A stretch of DNA of 64,000 nt, taken from Algihabitans albus. Lineage in GTDB: Bacteria > Pseudomonadota > Alphaproteobacteria > Kiloniellales > DSM-21159. Location of the stretch: the NCBI RefSeq assembly GCF_003572205.1, contig NZ_QXNY01000002.1, positions 434,001 to 498,000 on the forward strand, given 5' to 3'. The position numbers were made by a program, and so were the translations under genes. Below, piece by piece: positions 27,433-36,546 of the stretch. Within the stretch, counting starts at the first letter, position 1. Each line of letters begins with the position of its first letter. The notes under the pieces were generated by a model. The model had not been told where the DNA came from. It saw only the letters and a program-made list of their open reading frames with translations, and searched no databases.

Positions 27433-28647
27433 CTACTCCTCGACGGGAATGCAGAAAGCCGCGGGAACTTGACCGCGCAAACGGTCGCAAAGCGTCTGAG
27501 CCGCGTCGCGATCCGCGAATCCTCCGGCCAGCAGGCGCAAGCGCCCGTCTCCGGACGCCGTCTCGATCTGTCCCGCGGTCAGGGCCGGACCCGCGTCGAC
27601 AAGCTGCGCGGCCAGCCGTTCGGCTTCCGCCTCATCGGCTGCCGATCCAAGCCAAACCCGCCAACGACCGCCTCCAGTCGCGCCCCCCTCGGAGGCGCTC
27701 GGCGCCGGCCGTTCGGCGGTTTGGGCCGTTGACGGTGGCGCGGTCCGAGCGGGAGCCTCTGCAGGGGCTTCCGCAGCGGGCGCTGGAGGTGAGCCGGTAA
27801 GCGGGCGCCGGGGCGGAACCGGCGGTGAAACTTCGAAAACGGTCGAGGGGACGGCTGCTGGCGCCGGGCTTTCGGCGGCACTCGGCGGCGGCGGTGCCAC
27901 GGCAGGCGATGACAGGGGTGGGGGCGGACCGGCCCGAGGGGCGGCTTCGGCACCGATAACCGGAGCCAGGCGTTCGGCACTCTGCTGCGACGCCACGTGC
28001 CCCTGGTCCGCGGCCCGCCCGTACCACTGGGCGGCACGCGGCAGATCAGTCTCCCGGTAGATTCCACGTTCGAAGATCTGTCCGGCGGCGAACTGCGCTT
28101 CCGGCAAGCCGGCGGCCGCCGATTGCAGGAACCATTCGACGGCGCCCGCCTGATCCTGTTCGACCCATTCGCCGCGGAACAGGGCCAAGCCGAGATTGTA
28201 CTGCGCGTGGGGGTGGCCGAGCCGAGCCGCCTGGGACCAAAGCAGCACTGCCTGATCCGTATCCCGTCTCACCCCGCGACCTTCCGCGTAGAACCGCGCG
28301 AGATTGTTGAGTGCAGCCGGAACGCCCTGCCCGGCCGATTTCTCGTACCAGCTTACGGATTGCTCGAGATCGGGCTCGAAACCGGGGCCGCCGGTCTCGT
28401 AAAGCTTGCCGAGACCGTATTGCGCCAAGGGCTCGCCCGCCTCGGCGGCCGGCGCCCAGATATCGTAGGCCGCCTGCGGGTCTCCCGCTTCGAAGGCCGC
28501 CAAGCCGTCGCGGAACACCGGAGCTTCATTCGGATCCAGAGTCTGCGCCCAAGATCCGGACGGCCACGCGGCAAGCCCGGCGAAGAGCACAAGAAGCACC
28601 TTCGCCAATCTCGGTCGCCAAATCCGACGCCCTTCGCGTCTCCTCAT
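27433..28647 (-). CDS. Exported Sel1-repeat protein with C-terminal SPOR domain
   Basis: The 404-residue protein has an N-terminal signal (LAKVLLVLFAGLAAW, cleavage near SWA-QT at residue 34). A block of Sel1-like repeats (about 50-235) follows, with motifs such as GEPLAQYGLGKLYE, VPAALNNLARFYAEGRGV and HPHAQYNLGLALFRGEW. A Pro/Ala-rich linker runs to about residue 320, then a SPOR domain (RWRVWLGSAADEAEAERLA to the end). SPOR binds denuded peptidoglycan at division sites. The ATG at 28647 is chosen because the longer reading places a non-secretory stretch ahead of the signal. Confidence 0.85.
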   Translation of the reverse strand: MRRREGRRIWRPRLAKVLLVLFAGLAAWPSGSWAQTLDPNEAPVFRDGLAAFEAGDPQAAYDIWAPAAEAGEPLAQYGLGKLYETGGPGFEPDLEQSVSWYEKSAGQGVPAALNNLARFYAEGRGVRRDTDQAVLLWSQAARLGHPHAQYNLGLALFRGEWVEQDQAGAVEWFLQSAAAGLPEAQFAAGQIFERGIYRETDLPRAAQWYGRAADQGHVASQQSAERLAPVIGAEAAPRAGPPPPLSSPAVAPPPPSAAESPAPAAVPSTVFEVSPPVPPRRPLTGSPPAPAAEAPAEAPARTAPPSTAQTAERPAPSASEGGATGGGRWRVWLGSAADEAEAERLAAQLVDAGPALTAGQIETASGDGRLRLLAGGFADRDAAQTLCDRLRGQVPAAFCIPVEE

Positions 28648-28924
28648 ATCCCGGTCCGCCGCCTCGTAATCCCTCTCCCTGCTCAAAGCTAGCCTTACGC
28701 CACGCGTCGCGGCAAGCCAGCCCCAACACGGCCATGAGCACGGCCCCGGTTTGCGGTTCCCCCTCTCTTTCGACCTGACGCCGAGAACCACAGGCCGAGC
28801 GAATACGATTTCTAGAGAGTTAGGGTAATTTTGAGGCCAAGCTGTGACTTGTATCAATCAAGCATTAACCATTTTCATATAACTTAGGAAGCGATGTAAT
28901 TTTCATCTCGCCCGGAGTCAGGCC

Positions 28925-29767
28925 GTGTTTATCCGCACGTTTATCAGCGGTGCCTTGCGCCTGATCTTCGGCGTAAACGCTCTGCTGCTGGCCACAGCGA
29001 CTGCCACGACCATCGCCACAAGCTCCGCGGCTTCCGCCGACCCCAAGGTCGCACCGCTGATCCTGCAGCCGCTGGATCACGGGGCCGCGCTGTCGTCCGC
29101 AGTGGGACCGCTCGAAGCGCGGCTTAGGCTGACGGAAGCGGAAAACGCGGACTTGATGGGGGTCTCTACCGGCTTCGATTTCGGGTCCTTCGCTCTCAAG
29201 GCGGCCTACGACGGCCAGCTTTCCGGACTGTTCGGCGCACCCGGCGCCATGACCGCATCCGCAAGGGATGCCCTGGTCAACCTCTTTGCGGAGAGCCGCT
29301 CTCTCGGACTGAGTACGGCTTTGGGCGCCGCGCGTCTGGCACTCGCCGCCGGTACCGATCAGGACGCCGGGGAAATTTTCGCCGGTGAACTGCAGGTAAC
29401 GGAGGCGTTTGCCGATCTCGTCCTGCAGCTCGGCGCCAGCGCGGCCGGACAGCGTGTTCTGGGGGCGAGCTCCAGCTTTGCCCTGCGGCCATGGCTGCGT
29501 TTCGAACTGGGCGGCAAGGTGGAAACCAACATGGCCGCCGCCGACCGGCACACCCGCCTCACTTCCGAACTGGCCCTAGGCGGCGACGGCGCGTTCACCT
29601 CCGGCGATCGCCTCCGCGCGCGGCTGACCCGCAACCCGGAGGGCGTGGAACGCTTGTCGTTCGGGTACGCAGCCCCTCTCGGCCCTGGGCGATTGCTCCT
29701 GCGCAGCGAAACCACCCCGGAGGTCGCGACTTACGCGGCCCGCGCCGAATGGAGCATGAAGTTTTAG
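28925..29767 (+). CDS. Exported protein of unknown function, probable outer-membrane beta-barrel
   Basis: The 280-residue protein begins at a GTG and has a signal-like N-terminus (residues 1-39, ending SSAASADP). The mature part alternates polar and hydrophobic residues, with repeated strands such as FGSFALKAAYDG, LRPWLRFELGGKV and ERLSFGYAAPL. It ends in WSMKF; a terminal Phe is the usual BAM recognition residue. No known family was recognised. The AT-rich upstream region has TATAAC at 28878-28883 and a CtrA half-site-like TTAACCATTTT at 28865-28875. Confidence 0.65.
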   Translation: MFIRTFISGALRLIFGVNALLLATATATTIATSSAASADPKVAPLILQPLDHGAALSSAVGPLEARLRLTEAENADLMGVSTGFDFGSFALKAAYDGQLSGLFGAPGAMTASARDALVNLFAESRSLGLSTALGAARLALAAGTDQDAGEIFAGELQVTEAFADLVLQLGASAAGQRVLGASSSFALRPWLRFELGGKVETNMAAADRHTRLTSELALGGDGAFTSGDRLRARLTRNPEGVERLSFGYAAPLGPGRLLLRSETTPEVATYAARAEWSMKF

Positions 29768-29783
29768 GGGCGATCTGGGGAAA

Positions 29784-29861
29784 TGGGGTGGCTGACCGGA
29801 CTTGAACCGGCGACCTCCTGGATCACAACCAGGCGTTCTAACCAACTGAACTACAGCCACC
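29784..29861 (-). tRNA. tRNA-His(GTG)
   Basis: The cloverleaf has acceptor GTGGCTG/CAGCCAC, anticodon stem CCTGG/CCAGG with loop TTGTGAT (anticodon GTG), T-arm GCCGGTTCAAGTCCGGT and encoded CCA. C73 and a genomically encoded G at position -1 (29861) are the tRNA-His identity elements. It lies 16 bases after the convergent barrel-like gene. Confidence 0.96.
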
Positions 29862-29932
29862 ACCGAGACGGCGTCGCGACAGACCGGACCCAGGCAAATG
29901 CCCAGGACAAAGGTCCATCGACGCAGGCGCGG

Positions 29933-29962
29933 TAAATAAGCGGGCCGACTGCCGGGCGTCAA
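29933..29962 (-). promoter_or_regulatory. Sigma-70 promoter of tRNA-His
   Basis: On the minus strand TTGACG (29957-29962) is followed after 18 bp by TATTTA (29933-29938), about 70 bp before the tRNA 5' end. Confidence 0.6.
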
Positions 29963-30105
29963 GCGCGGCCGTCGCCCGCGCTCTCACTGGACGGCCACGG
30001 GGCGCGTTTCGACCGGGCGCAGTTCGACTGAGCGTTTCCACCGAAAGCTCTCCTGCTCTAGGCTCGCGCTTCCTTGCAAGCGACCGAGAGCGAGCTCTTT
30101 GCGTT

Positions 30106-31347
30106 ATGACTGCGCCGCGACCTTCCCCCTTCCCGACTTCGACCTCGGCCTTCGACCCACCGAAGGGTCTGCAGCCGACTCCCGCTCTCGCGCGGCTGGG
30201 AACGGAAAGCGCCTTCGAGGTGCTGGCCCGCGCAAAGGCCCTGGAGGCCGACGGTCGCAGCATCGTCAATCTGGGAATCGGCCAGCCCGACTTCGCCCCT
30301 GCGCCGCATATCGTCGAAGCTGCGATCAAGGCCCTGCACGAAGGTCATCACGGCTACACGCCGGCGGCCGGACTGCCGGAGCTCCGCGAGGCCGTGGCGG
30401 CGGAGCTTGAACCGCGGGCGGGCCGGAGACTCGATCCCGGCCGCGTGCTGATCGTTCCCGGCGGCAAGGTCACCATGTTTCTGGCGATTCTGATGTTCGG
30501 CCAACCCGGCGTGGAGATCGTCTATCCCGATCCCGGCTTCCCGATCTATCGCTCGCTGATCGACTACAGCGGGGCGACACCGGTTCCTCTGCCGCTGCGC
30601 GAGGCGAAGGGCTTCGCCTTTTCCGCGGAGGAAGCGCTGTCCTTGATCGGACCACAGACCCGGCTGATCATTCTGAACAGCCCCGCCAATCCGACCGGCG
30701 GCGTCACGCCGGAGGCCGAGGTGGCGCGACTGGTCGCGGGGCTGGCCGATCATCCGCATGTGGCCGTGCTGTCCGATGAAATCTATGCCCGGCTGCTCTA
30801 CGACGGCCGCAAGCATGCGAGCCTGCTGGCTTACGAGAGCCTGGACGAGCGGCTGATCTTGCTGGACGGCTGGTCGAAGACCTTCGCCATGACGGGGTGG
30901 CGGCTGGGTTACTCCTACTGGCCGCAGAGCCTCGTCGAACCGGCGGTTCGAATGGCGATCAACTCCTTTTCCTGCGTCAACGCGGCGGCGCAGTTCGCCG
31001 GGCTGGCCGCCCTGACCGGCCCGCAAGACGCGGTGGTCGAGATGCATGCGGCTTTCGACGCCCGCCGCCGGCAGGTCGTCGACGGCCTGAACGATCTGCC
31101 GGGTGTCGGTTGCGTGGAGCCGGGCGGCGCTTTCTACGCCTTTCCCAACGTCACCGGCACCGGGCTGACGGCGAAACAGCTCGAGACGGCACTGCTGGAG
31201 ACAGCCGGCGTCGCGACCATCGCGGGCACCTCCTTCGGACTGTTCGGCGAGGGGTATCTCCGCATTTCCTATGCCAACTCTTCCGAGAACCTCAAAGAGG
31301 GCCTCCAACGGATCGGGGCTTTCCTGGCCGACCGCGGTGTCGCTTGA
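30106..31347 (+). CDS. Class I/II pyridoxal-phosphate aminotransferase
   Basis: The 413-residue protein is a fold-type I aminotransferase. It has the N-terminal INLGIGQPDFAPAPHI, the PLP-contact LNSPANPTGG near residue 188, SDEIYARLLYDG near 223, and the Schiff-base Lys in DGWSKTFAMTGWRLGY near residue 251. The C-terminal YLRISYAN gives the carboxylate-binding Arg. It resembles aspartate/aromatic or LL-diaminopimelate-type enzymes; amino-donor specificity cannot be read. A proline-rich N-terminal stretch of about 20 residues precedes the fold. It sits upstream of glnB, separated by 229 bp. Confidence 0.9.
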   Translation: MTAPRPSPFPTSTSAFDPPKGLQPTPALARLGTESAFEVLARAKALEADGRSIVNLGIGQPDFAPAPHIVEAAIKALHEGHHGYTPAAGLPELREAVAAELEPRAGRRLDPGRVLIVPGGKVTMFLAILMFGQPGVEIVYPDPGFPIYRSLIDYSGATPVPLPLREAKGFAFSAEEALSLIGPQTRLIILNSPANPTGGVTPEAEVARLVAGLADHPHVAVLSDEIYARLLYDGRKHASLLAYESLDERLILLDGWSKTFAMTGWRLGYSYWPQSLVEPAVRMAINSFSCVNAAAQFAGLAALTGPQDAVVEMHAAFDARRRQVVDGLNDLPGVGCVEPGGAFYAFPNVTGTGLTAKQLETALLETAGVATIAGTSFGLFGEGYLRISYANSSENLKEGLQRIGAFLADRGVA

Positions 31348-31357
31348 CGCCGCGTGA

Positions 31358-31915
<558 letters not shown>

Positions 31916-31992
31916 CGCTTCTCCCGGAACCGACCTGGCCAAGGACACGGTTTGACCAAGAAACCGGCCTGGGACAGGCGACTGGCGAGACG

Positions 31993-32048
31993 TGTTTCCA
32001 GAAACAGTCAGGATCCGAACTTCGGGTTGAGGGCGCCCCGGTTCGGAT
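31993..32048 (+). other. Structured glnB-glnA spacer (dyads)
   Basis: The 199-base spacer contains a dyad TGTTTC-CA-GAAACA (31993-32006) and a hairpin with perfect arms ATCCGAAC (32013-32020) and GTTCGGAT (32041-32048). The latter can be extended by CGGG/CCCG across a two-base bulge. Upstream, GGTTT and AAACC can pair around 31950-31968. There is no T run, so these look like processing, stabilising or control elements rather than a terminator. Confidence 0.45.
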
Positions 32049-32114
32049 AAACGAAGCAAGAAACCAATGCCCTTCAGGATCCACGAGAGGACAACAAGGA
32101 AAGGCTTGAGAGCA

Positions 32115-33524
32115 ATGTCCGACGTCGAGAGTGTTTTGAAGATGATCGAGGAGAACGGCGTTCAGTACGTCGATTTCCGCTTTACCGACCCGCGCGGCAA
32201 GTGGCAGCACGTCGCGCAGCACGTCGACACCGTCGACGAGGACATGCTGAACGACGGCATTATGTTCGACGGGTCGTCGATCGCCGGCTGGAAGGCGATC
32301 AACGAGTCCGACATGAACCTGAAGCCGGATCTCGGCTCAGCCGTCATGGATCCCTTCACGGCACAGCCGCAGCTCGTTCTGGTTTGCGACGTGACCGACC
32401 CCACGACCGGCCAACCCTACAACCGCGACCCGCGTTCGACCGCGCGCAAGGCTCTCGCCTACATGGAGGCAAGCGGCATCGGAGATACCGCCTTCTTCGG
32501 GCCCGAGGCAGAGTTCTTCGTGTTCGACGACGTGCGCTTCGGCGTCAACATGAACCACACCTTCTTCCGCTTCGAGAGCGAGGAAGGACCTTACATGTCC
32601 GGTGAGGCGCTCGAGGAAGGCAACCTCGGCCACCGCCCGGGCATCAAGGGCGGCTACTTCCCGGTTCCTCCGATCGACAGCGGCACCGACCTACGCGCCG
32701 AGATGGTCTCGGTGATGAAGGAGATGGGCCTGGAGGTCGAGAAGCATCACCATGAGGTGGCGCCGTCGCAGCACGAGTTGGGCATCAAGTTCGATACGCT
32801 GCTGCGCCAGGCCGATGCCATGCAGATCTACAAGTACGTGGTTCACATGGTGGCCCATACCTATGGCAAGTCGGCGACCTTCATGCCGAAGCCGGTCATG
32901 GGCGACAATGGGTCCGGCATGCATTGCCACCAGTCGATCTGGAAGGATGGCAAGCCGCTGTTCGCGGGCGACGGCTATGCGGGCCTGTCGGAAACGGCGC
33001 TCTACTACATCGGCGGCATCATCAAGCACGCGCGGGCGATCAACGCCTTCACCAACTCCACGACCAACAGCTACAAGCGCCTGATCCCGGGCTTCGAGGC
33101 GCCGGTTCTGCTGGCCTATTCCTCGCGCAACCGCTCTGCCTCCTGCCGCATTCCCTTCGGAGCCGGCGAGAAGGCCAAGCGCGTGGAAGTGCGCTTCCCC
33201 GACGCTCTCTCCAATCCCTACCTGGCTTTCTCGGCAATGCTGATGGCCGGGCTGGACGGGATCAAGAACAAGATCCATCCGGGCGACCCGATGGACAAGA
33301 ACCTCTACGACCTGCCGCCCGAGGAGCTGAAGGACATTCCGACCGTTTGCGGCTCCCTGCGCGAATCGCTCAACGCCTTGGCCAACGACATGGACTTCCT
33401 CTGTCAGGGCGACGTCTTCGACAAGGATCAGATCGAAGGCTATCTCGAACTGAAGTGGGAGGAGGTCTACACCTTCGAGCACACACCGCACCCGGTCGAA
33501 TTCTCGATGTACTACTCGGCCTGA
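32115..33524 (+). CDS. glnA: Glutamine synthetase type I
   Basis: GlnA makes glutamine from glutamate, ammonia and ATP as a dodecamer. The 469-residue length is exactly that of GSI-beta enzymes. Visible motifs are the latch loop [10 protein letters not shown], metal-ligand regions [10 protein letters not shown] and [11 protein letters not shown], the ATP-site [16 protein letters not shown], the Glu flap [13 protein letters not shown], and the adenylylation site Tyr397 (NLYDLPPEE, numbering without Met1). The start at 32115 ([11 protein letters not shown]) was chosen over an upstream in-frame ATG. A strong terminator follows. Confidence 0.99.
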   Translation: MSDVESVLKMIEENGVQYVDFRFTDPRGKWQHVAQHVDTVDEDMLNDGIMFDGSSIAGWKAINESDMNLKPDLGSAVMDPFTAQPQLVLVCDVTDPTTGQPYNRDPRSTARKALAYMEASGIGDTAFFGPEAEFFVFDDVRFGVNMNHTFFRFESEEGPYMSGEALEEGNLGHRPGIKGGYFPVPPIDSGTDLRAEMVSVMKEMGLEVEKHHHEVAPSQHELGIKFDTLLRQADAMQIYKYVVHMVAHTYGKSATFMPKPVMGDNGSGMHCHQSIWKDGKPLFAGDGYAGLSETALYYIGGIIKHARAINAFTNSTTNSYKRLIPGFEAPVLLAYSSRNRSASCRIPFGAGEKAKRVEVRFPDALSNPYLAFSAMLMAGLDGIKNKIHPGDPMDKNLYDLPPEELKDIPTVCGSLRESLNALANDMDFLCQGDVFDKDQIEGYLELKWEEVYTFEHTPHPVEFSMYYSA

Positions 33525-33568
33525 TCCGACCAGCGCGCTCGGTTGAGGGCGGGCCGGATTGAAGACTT

Positions 33569-33607
33569 GGCGCGAAGGCGGACATCCGCTTTCGCGCCGT
33601 TTTCGTT
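33569..33607 (+). terminator. Rho-independent terminator of glnA
   Basis: Thirteen base pairs (GGCGCGAAGGCGG with CCGCTTTCGCGCC, one G-U) close on the tetraloop ACAT and are followed by GTTTTCGTT. It begins 45 bases after the glnA stop. Confidence 0.9.
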
Positions 33608-33680
33608 CCGGGCAAACCTCTCGGACCGCCACCGCTCGCCCTTGCTCTCATGTCTCGACACGGTTAAGCATAGGTTGAAT

Positions 33681-33764
33681 CCGTTGGGGTGCTCCGCGAG
33701 GGGCTGAGAGGCTTCATGCCAACCCATCACACCTGATCCGGGTAATACCGGCGTAGGAAACGGA
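33681..33764 (+). promoter_or_regulatory. TPP riboswitch (THI element)
   Basis: The conserved THI segments appear in order: GGGGTGC (33686-33692), CTGAGAGG (33704-33711), ACCCATCACACCTGATCCGG (33722-33741), and TAATACCGGCGTAGGAAACGG ending near 33763. P1 can form from CCGTT (33681-33685) and AACGG (33759-33763). A competing pair GCTCCG (33691-33696) with CGGAGC (33761-33766) is also possible. It precedes thiO-thiS-thiG-thiE and should lower their expression when thiamine diphosphate is abundant. Confidence 0.96.
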
Positions 33765-33766
33765 GC

Positions 33767-33868
33767 ATGAATAGACAGCATCTCCTCACCCTCCGCCGTT
33801 CTGCTGTCCTACGGGAGCGGAAAACGACTGCGCGCGGCGCATCCGCGAGGCCCGTACATGACGGGTGA
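33767..33868 (+). CDS. Possible 33-codon leader mini-ORF overlapping thiO
   Basis: An ATG three bases after the riboswitch P1 strand opens a 33-codon frame rich in Arg (starts MNRQHLLTLRR). Its TGA (33866-33868) lies inside the thiO start region, overlapping thiO by 11 bases. The AGGAA at 33756-33760, about six bases before this ATG, is part of the riboswitch 3' core and could serve as ribosome-binding site only in the ligand-free state. Translation is not proven and the peptide has no known homologue; the arrangement suggests translational coupling. Confidence 0.4.
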   Translation: MNRQHLLTLRRSAVLRERKTTARGASARPVHDG

Positions 33869-34853
33869 CGCGACGGTCATCGGATCCGGCGTAGCCGGGC
33901 TTTGCGTCGCCGCCGAACTGGCCAGGCGTGGATTGGCTGTCACCGTCATCGACCGCAGCTCCCGCCCTGGCCCGCATGCCTGCTCCTGGTGGGCGGGTGG
34001 TATGCTGGCCCCGTTCTGCGAAGGCGAGACAGCCGAGGAACCCGTCGTCCGGCTTGGGCAGGAGGCGGCCTGCTGGTGGCTGCGCCAGGGCGTAGCGGTG
34101 CAGCGCCGCGGATCACTTGTCGTAGCGCTAGGGCGCGACAGGCGTGAACTCGACCGCTTCGCGCGCCGCACGCGCGGCCATCGGACAATCGATCGGTCCG
34201 AATTGGCCGCGCTGGAACCGCAGTTGGAAGATCGCTTCGACCGCGCCTTGCATTTTGCCGACGAGGCGCATCTCGATCCGCGCATGGCGCTCGAGCATCT
34301 CCGTGCACGTCTGGCGATTGGCGGTGTCACCTTCGTCGAGGCCGAAGGGCGGGCCGGCGAAGAGCCGCAGAGGTTGACCTTCGACTGTCGGGGGCTGTCG
34401 GCTCGCGACAGTCTCCCCGACCTGCGCGGGGTAAAGGGCGAAATGGCTTTGCTGCGCGCGCCCGACGTCACCCTGACCCGACCCGTGCGTCTGCTGCATC
34501 CGCGCTACCCACTCTACATCGTGCCGCGCGGGGACGGTGTGTTCATGCTGGGTGCGACGCAGATCGAAAGCGGCGAAGGCCGGCGTGCCACCGTCCGCTC
34601 CGTGCTGGAACTGTTGAGCGCCGCCTACGCTCTGCATCCGGCCTTCGGGGAGGCCGAACTGATCGAGATCGGCGTCGATGCCCGACCGGCCTTTCCCGAC
34701 AACCTGCCGCGCCTGCGACGACGGGGTAAGACAATCCATGTCAACGGCTTGTTCCGTCATGGATTCCTGCTCGCGCCGGCGCTAGCGCGAATGGCGGCGG
34801 ACTTGGTCTGTGATGGCAGGCTTCCGGAGGTGATGGATGAAGATCACGGTTAA
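33858..34853 (+). CDS. thiO: Glycine oxidase ThiO (FAD-dependent)
   Basis: ThiO oxidises glycine to iminoacetate for thiazole synthesis. The 331-residue protein opens with a Rossmann FAD motif VIGSGVAGLCVAAELARRG and VTVIDRSSRPG, followed by ASWWAGG-type CSWWAGGMLAPFCE. The C-terminal LHPRYPLYIVPRGDGVFMLGATQIESGE and VNGLFRHGFLLAPALA are typical of DAO-family ThiO. It is slightly short for the family (often 330-370). The ATG at 33858 has only a weak GAGG upstream. Its 3' end overlaps thiS by 17 bp. Confidence 0.93.
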   Translation: MTGDATVIGSGVAGLCVAAELARRGLAVTVIDRSSRPGPHACSWWAGGMLAPFCEGETAEEPVVRLGQEAACWWLRQGVAVQRRGSLVVALGRDRRELDRFARRTRGHRTIDRSELAALEPQLEDRFDRALHFADEAHLDPRMALEHLRARLAIGGVTFVEAEGRAGEEPQRLTFDCRGLSARDSLPDLRGVKGEMALLRAPDVTLTRPVRLLHPRYPLYIVPRGDGVFMLGATQIESGEGRRATVRSVLELLSAAYALHPAFGEAELIEIGVDARPAFPDNLPRLRRRGKTIHVNGLFRHGFLLAPALARMAADLVCDGRLPEVMDEDHG

Positions 34854-35034
34854 CGGCGTTGCCGTTGAGATACGGAACGACGCGCTACCGGCGGTGCTGG
34901 AGGATCTCGGCTATGCCGACAAGAAGGTTGCGACGGCCGTGAACGAGGATTTCGTGCCGGCTGCCGCGCGTGACCGCGTCACGCTGCAACCTGGTGATCG
35001 GCTTGAGATCGTCACGCCGCGCCAGGGGGGCTGA
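34837..35034 (+). CDS. thiS: Sulfur-carrier protein ThiS
   Basis: ThiS is the ubiquitin-like sulfur donor for thiazole formation. At 65 residues it has the beta-grasp start MKITVNGVAVEI and ends with the Gly-Gly dipeptide (RQGG) that is adenylylated and thiocarboxylated. Its start overlaps the thiO end and has the strong ribosome-binding sequence GGAGGTGA just upstream. Confidence 0.97.
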   Translation: MKITVNGVAVEIRNDALPAVLEDLGYADKKVATAVNEDFVPAAARDRVTLQPGDRLEIVTPRQGG

Positions 35035-35037
35035 GCC

Positions 35038-35811
35038 ATGCCACGCTTCTACGGCGTCGAGGTTCCTTCGCGTCTGATGCTGGGCACGGCACACTATCCC
35101 TCCCCCGCGATCCTTGCCGACGCCTTCCGTCGCTCCGGTGCCGGTATCGCGACCGTCTCGCTGCGGCGCGAAGCGGACGGCGGCCAGGCGGGTGCGGACT
35201 TCTGGGCGCTCGTGCGGCAACTCGGGGTTCGCGTATTGCCCAACACCGCTGGATGCCATTCGGTGTGCGAGGCGGTGACGACCGCCGAGATGGCTCGCGA
35301 ACTCTTCGACACGCCGTGGATCAAGCTCGAAGTCATCGGCCATGCCGATACCCTCCAACCCGACCCCTTCGGCCTCCTGGAGGCGGCGCGCATTTTGAGC
35401 GACGACGGCTTCCAGGTGTTTCCCTACACCACGGAGGACGCAGTACTGGCCGACCGGCTGCTCCAAGCGGGTTGCGAGGTGCTGATGCCCTGGGGGGCGC
35501 CCATCGGCACGGGCCTCGGACTGACCAACGTCTACGGCCTCCGCACCCTGCGGGCGCAGTTTCCCGAGGTGCCGATGATCGTAGATGCGGGCCTGGGCCT
35601 GCCTAGCCAGGCCGCAATGGCGATGGAGATGGGGGTCGATGCGGTGCTCCTGAACACCGCCGTGGCGAAGGCAGGCGATCCGGCTGCAATGGCCGAAGGC
35701 TTCGCGCGTGGGGTCGAAGCGGGCCGGCTCGCCTATCTCGCCGATCCGATGGAGCCCCGCGACATGGCGACACCCTCGACACCGGTCATCGGCAAGGCTT
35801 TCCTCGCATGA
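35038..35811 (+). CDS. thiG: Thiazole synthase
   Basis: ThiG condenses DXP, iminoacetate and ThiS-thiocarboxylate to the thiazole phosphate. The 257-residue TIM-barrel shows [11 protein letters not shown] at the N-terminus, the Schiff-base Lys in [16 protein letters not shown] near residue 100, the glycine-rich phosphate site [13 protein letters not shown], and [29 protein letters not shown]. It starts three bases after thiS and overlaps thiE by an ATGA junction. Confidence 0.97.
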   Translation: MPRFYGVEVPSRLMLGTAHYPSPAILADAFRRSGAGIATVSLRREADGGQAGADFWALVRQLGVRVLPNTAGCHSVCEAVTTAEMARELFDTPWIKLEVIGHADTLQPDPFGLLEAARILSDDGFQVFPYTTEDAVLADRLLQAGCEVLMPWGAPIGTGLGLTNVYGLRTLRAQFPEVPMIVDAGLGLPSQAAMAMEMGVDAVLLNTAVAKAGDPAAMAEGFARGVEAGRLAYLADPMEPRDMATPSTPVIGKAFLA

Positions 35812-36476
35812 CGCTCGACCGATTCTACCCCGTCTTCGATGGCCTGAACTGGTTGCAGCGGGCGCTGCCGCTGGGCGTAAAGCTCGTTCAGTTGCGTATC
35901 AAGGACATGCAGGAAACGGCACTGCGCGGGGTCGTGACCAAAGCCCAAGCACTCGCTCGGGCACATGGCGCGATTCTGGTGGTCAACGACCACTGGCGCA
36001 CGGCGATCGATGCGGGCTGCGACTGGGTGCATCTCGGTCAGGAGGACTTGGACGACGCGGATGTGTCAGCGATCCGCCGATCGGGCCTCAAGCTGGGGAT
36101 CAGCACGCATGACCACGCCGAACTCCAACGCGCGCTGTCCTTCACGCCGGACTATGTGGCGCTCGGGCCTATCTACCCGACGATCCTGAAGAAGATGAAA
36201 TGGGACCGGCAAGGGCTGGACCGAGTGACGGAATGGAAACGGCTGGTCGGCGATATCCCGCTCGTTGCGATCGGCGGGATGAGTGTCGAGCGCGCGGCCG
36301 GTGCCTTCGCGGCGGGTGCCGACATCGTTTCGGCCGTCACGGACATCACCCTGCACGACGACCCCGACGCCCGGATGCGCGCCTGGTTGGCGGCGACGCG
36401 ACGAGCCGCCATGCCCGTCAGTTCGCCGTGCCCGAACCCGGGTCGGGCGGACGCCCCCGTCCGCACCAGGCGGTGA
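35808..36476 (+). CDS. thiE: Thiamine phosphate synthase
   Basis: ThiE joins HMP-diphosphate and thiazole phosphate. The 222-residue TIM-barrel has VQLRIKD, the diphosphate site [43 protein letters not shown] and [28 protein letters not shown]. The loop after GPIYPT ([15 protein letters not shown]) follows the alphaproteobacterial variant rather than the E. coli form. The C-terminal 20 residues are Pro/Arg-rich and probably disordered. No thiC or thiD is present, so HMP synthesis must be encoded elsewhere or HMP imported. Confidence 0.93.
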   Translation: MTLDRFYPVFDGLNWLQRALPLGVKLVQLRIKDMQETALRGVVTKAQALARAHGAILVVNDHWRTAIDAGCDWVHLGQEDLDDADVSAIRRSGLKLGISTHDHAELQRALSFTPDYVALGPIYPTILKKMKWDRQGLDRVTEWKRLVGDIPLVAIGGMSVERAAGAFAAGADIVSAVTDITLHDDPDARMRAWLAATRRAAMPVSSPCPNPGRADAPVRTRR

Positions 36477-36524
36477 CCGATCTCACCCTGGACAAACTGA
36501 TCCTGGAAGTGGCCGCGATACCCT

Positions 36525-36544
36525 TCCGGACCAACAGGTCCGGA
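36525..36544. terminator. Hairpin between convergent thiE and PAS gene
   Basis: A perfect 8-bp stem TCCGGACC/GGTCCGGA closes on AACA, 48 bases after thiE and just before the PAS-protein stop on the other strand. There is no T run, so its termination role is uncertain. Confidence 0.45.
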
Positions 36545-36546
36545 GC

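Noticed and set aside
33993-34012. Possible lipobox-like or signal segment in ThiO (HACSWWAGG).
   Set aside because: It is the conserved flavin-domain motif of DAO-family proteins, not an export signal.
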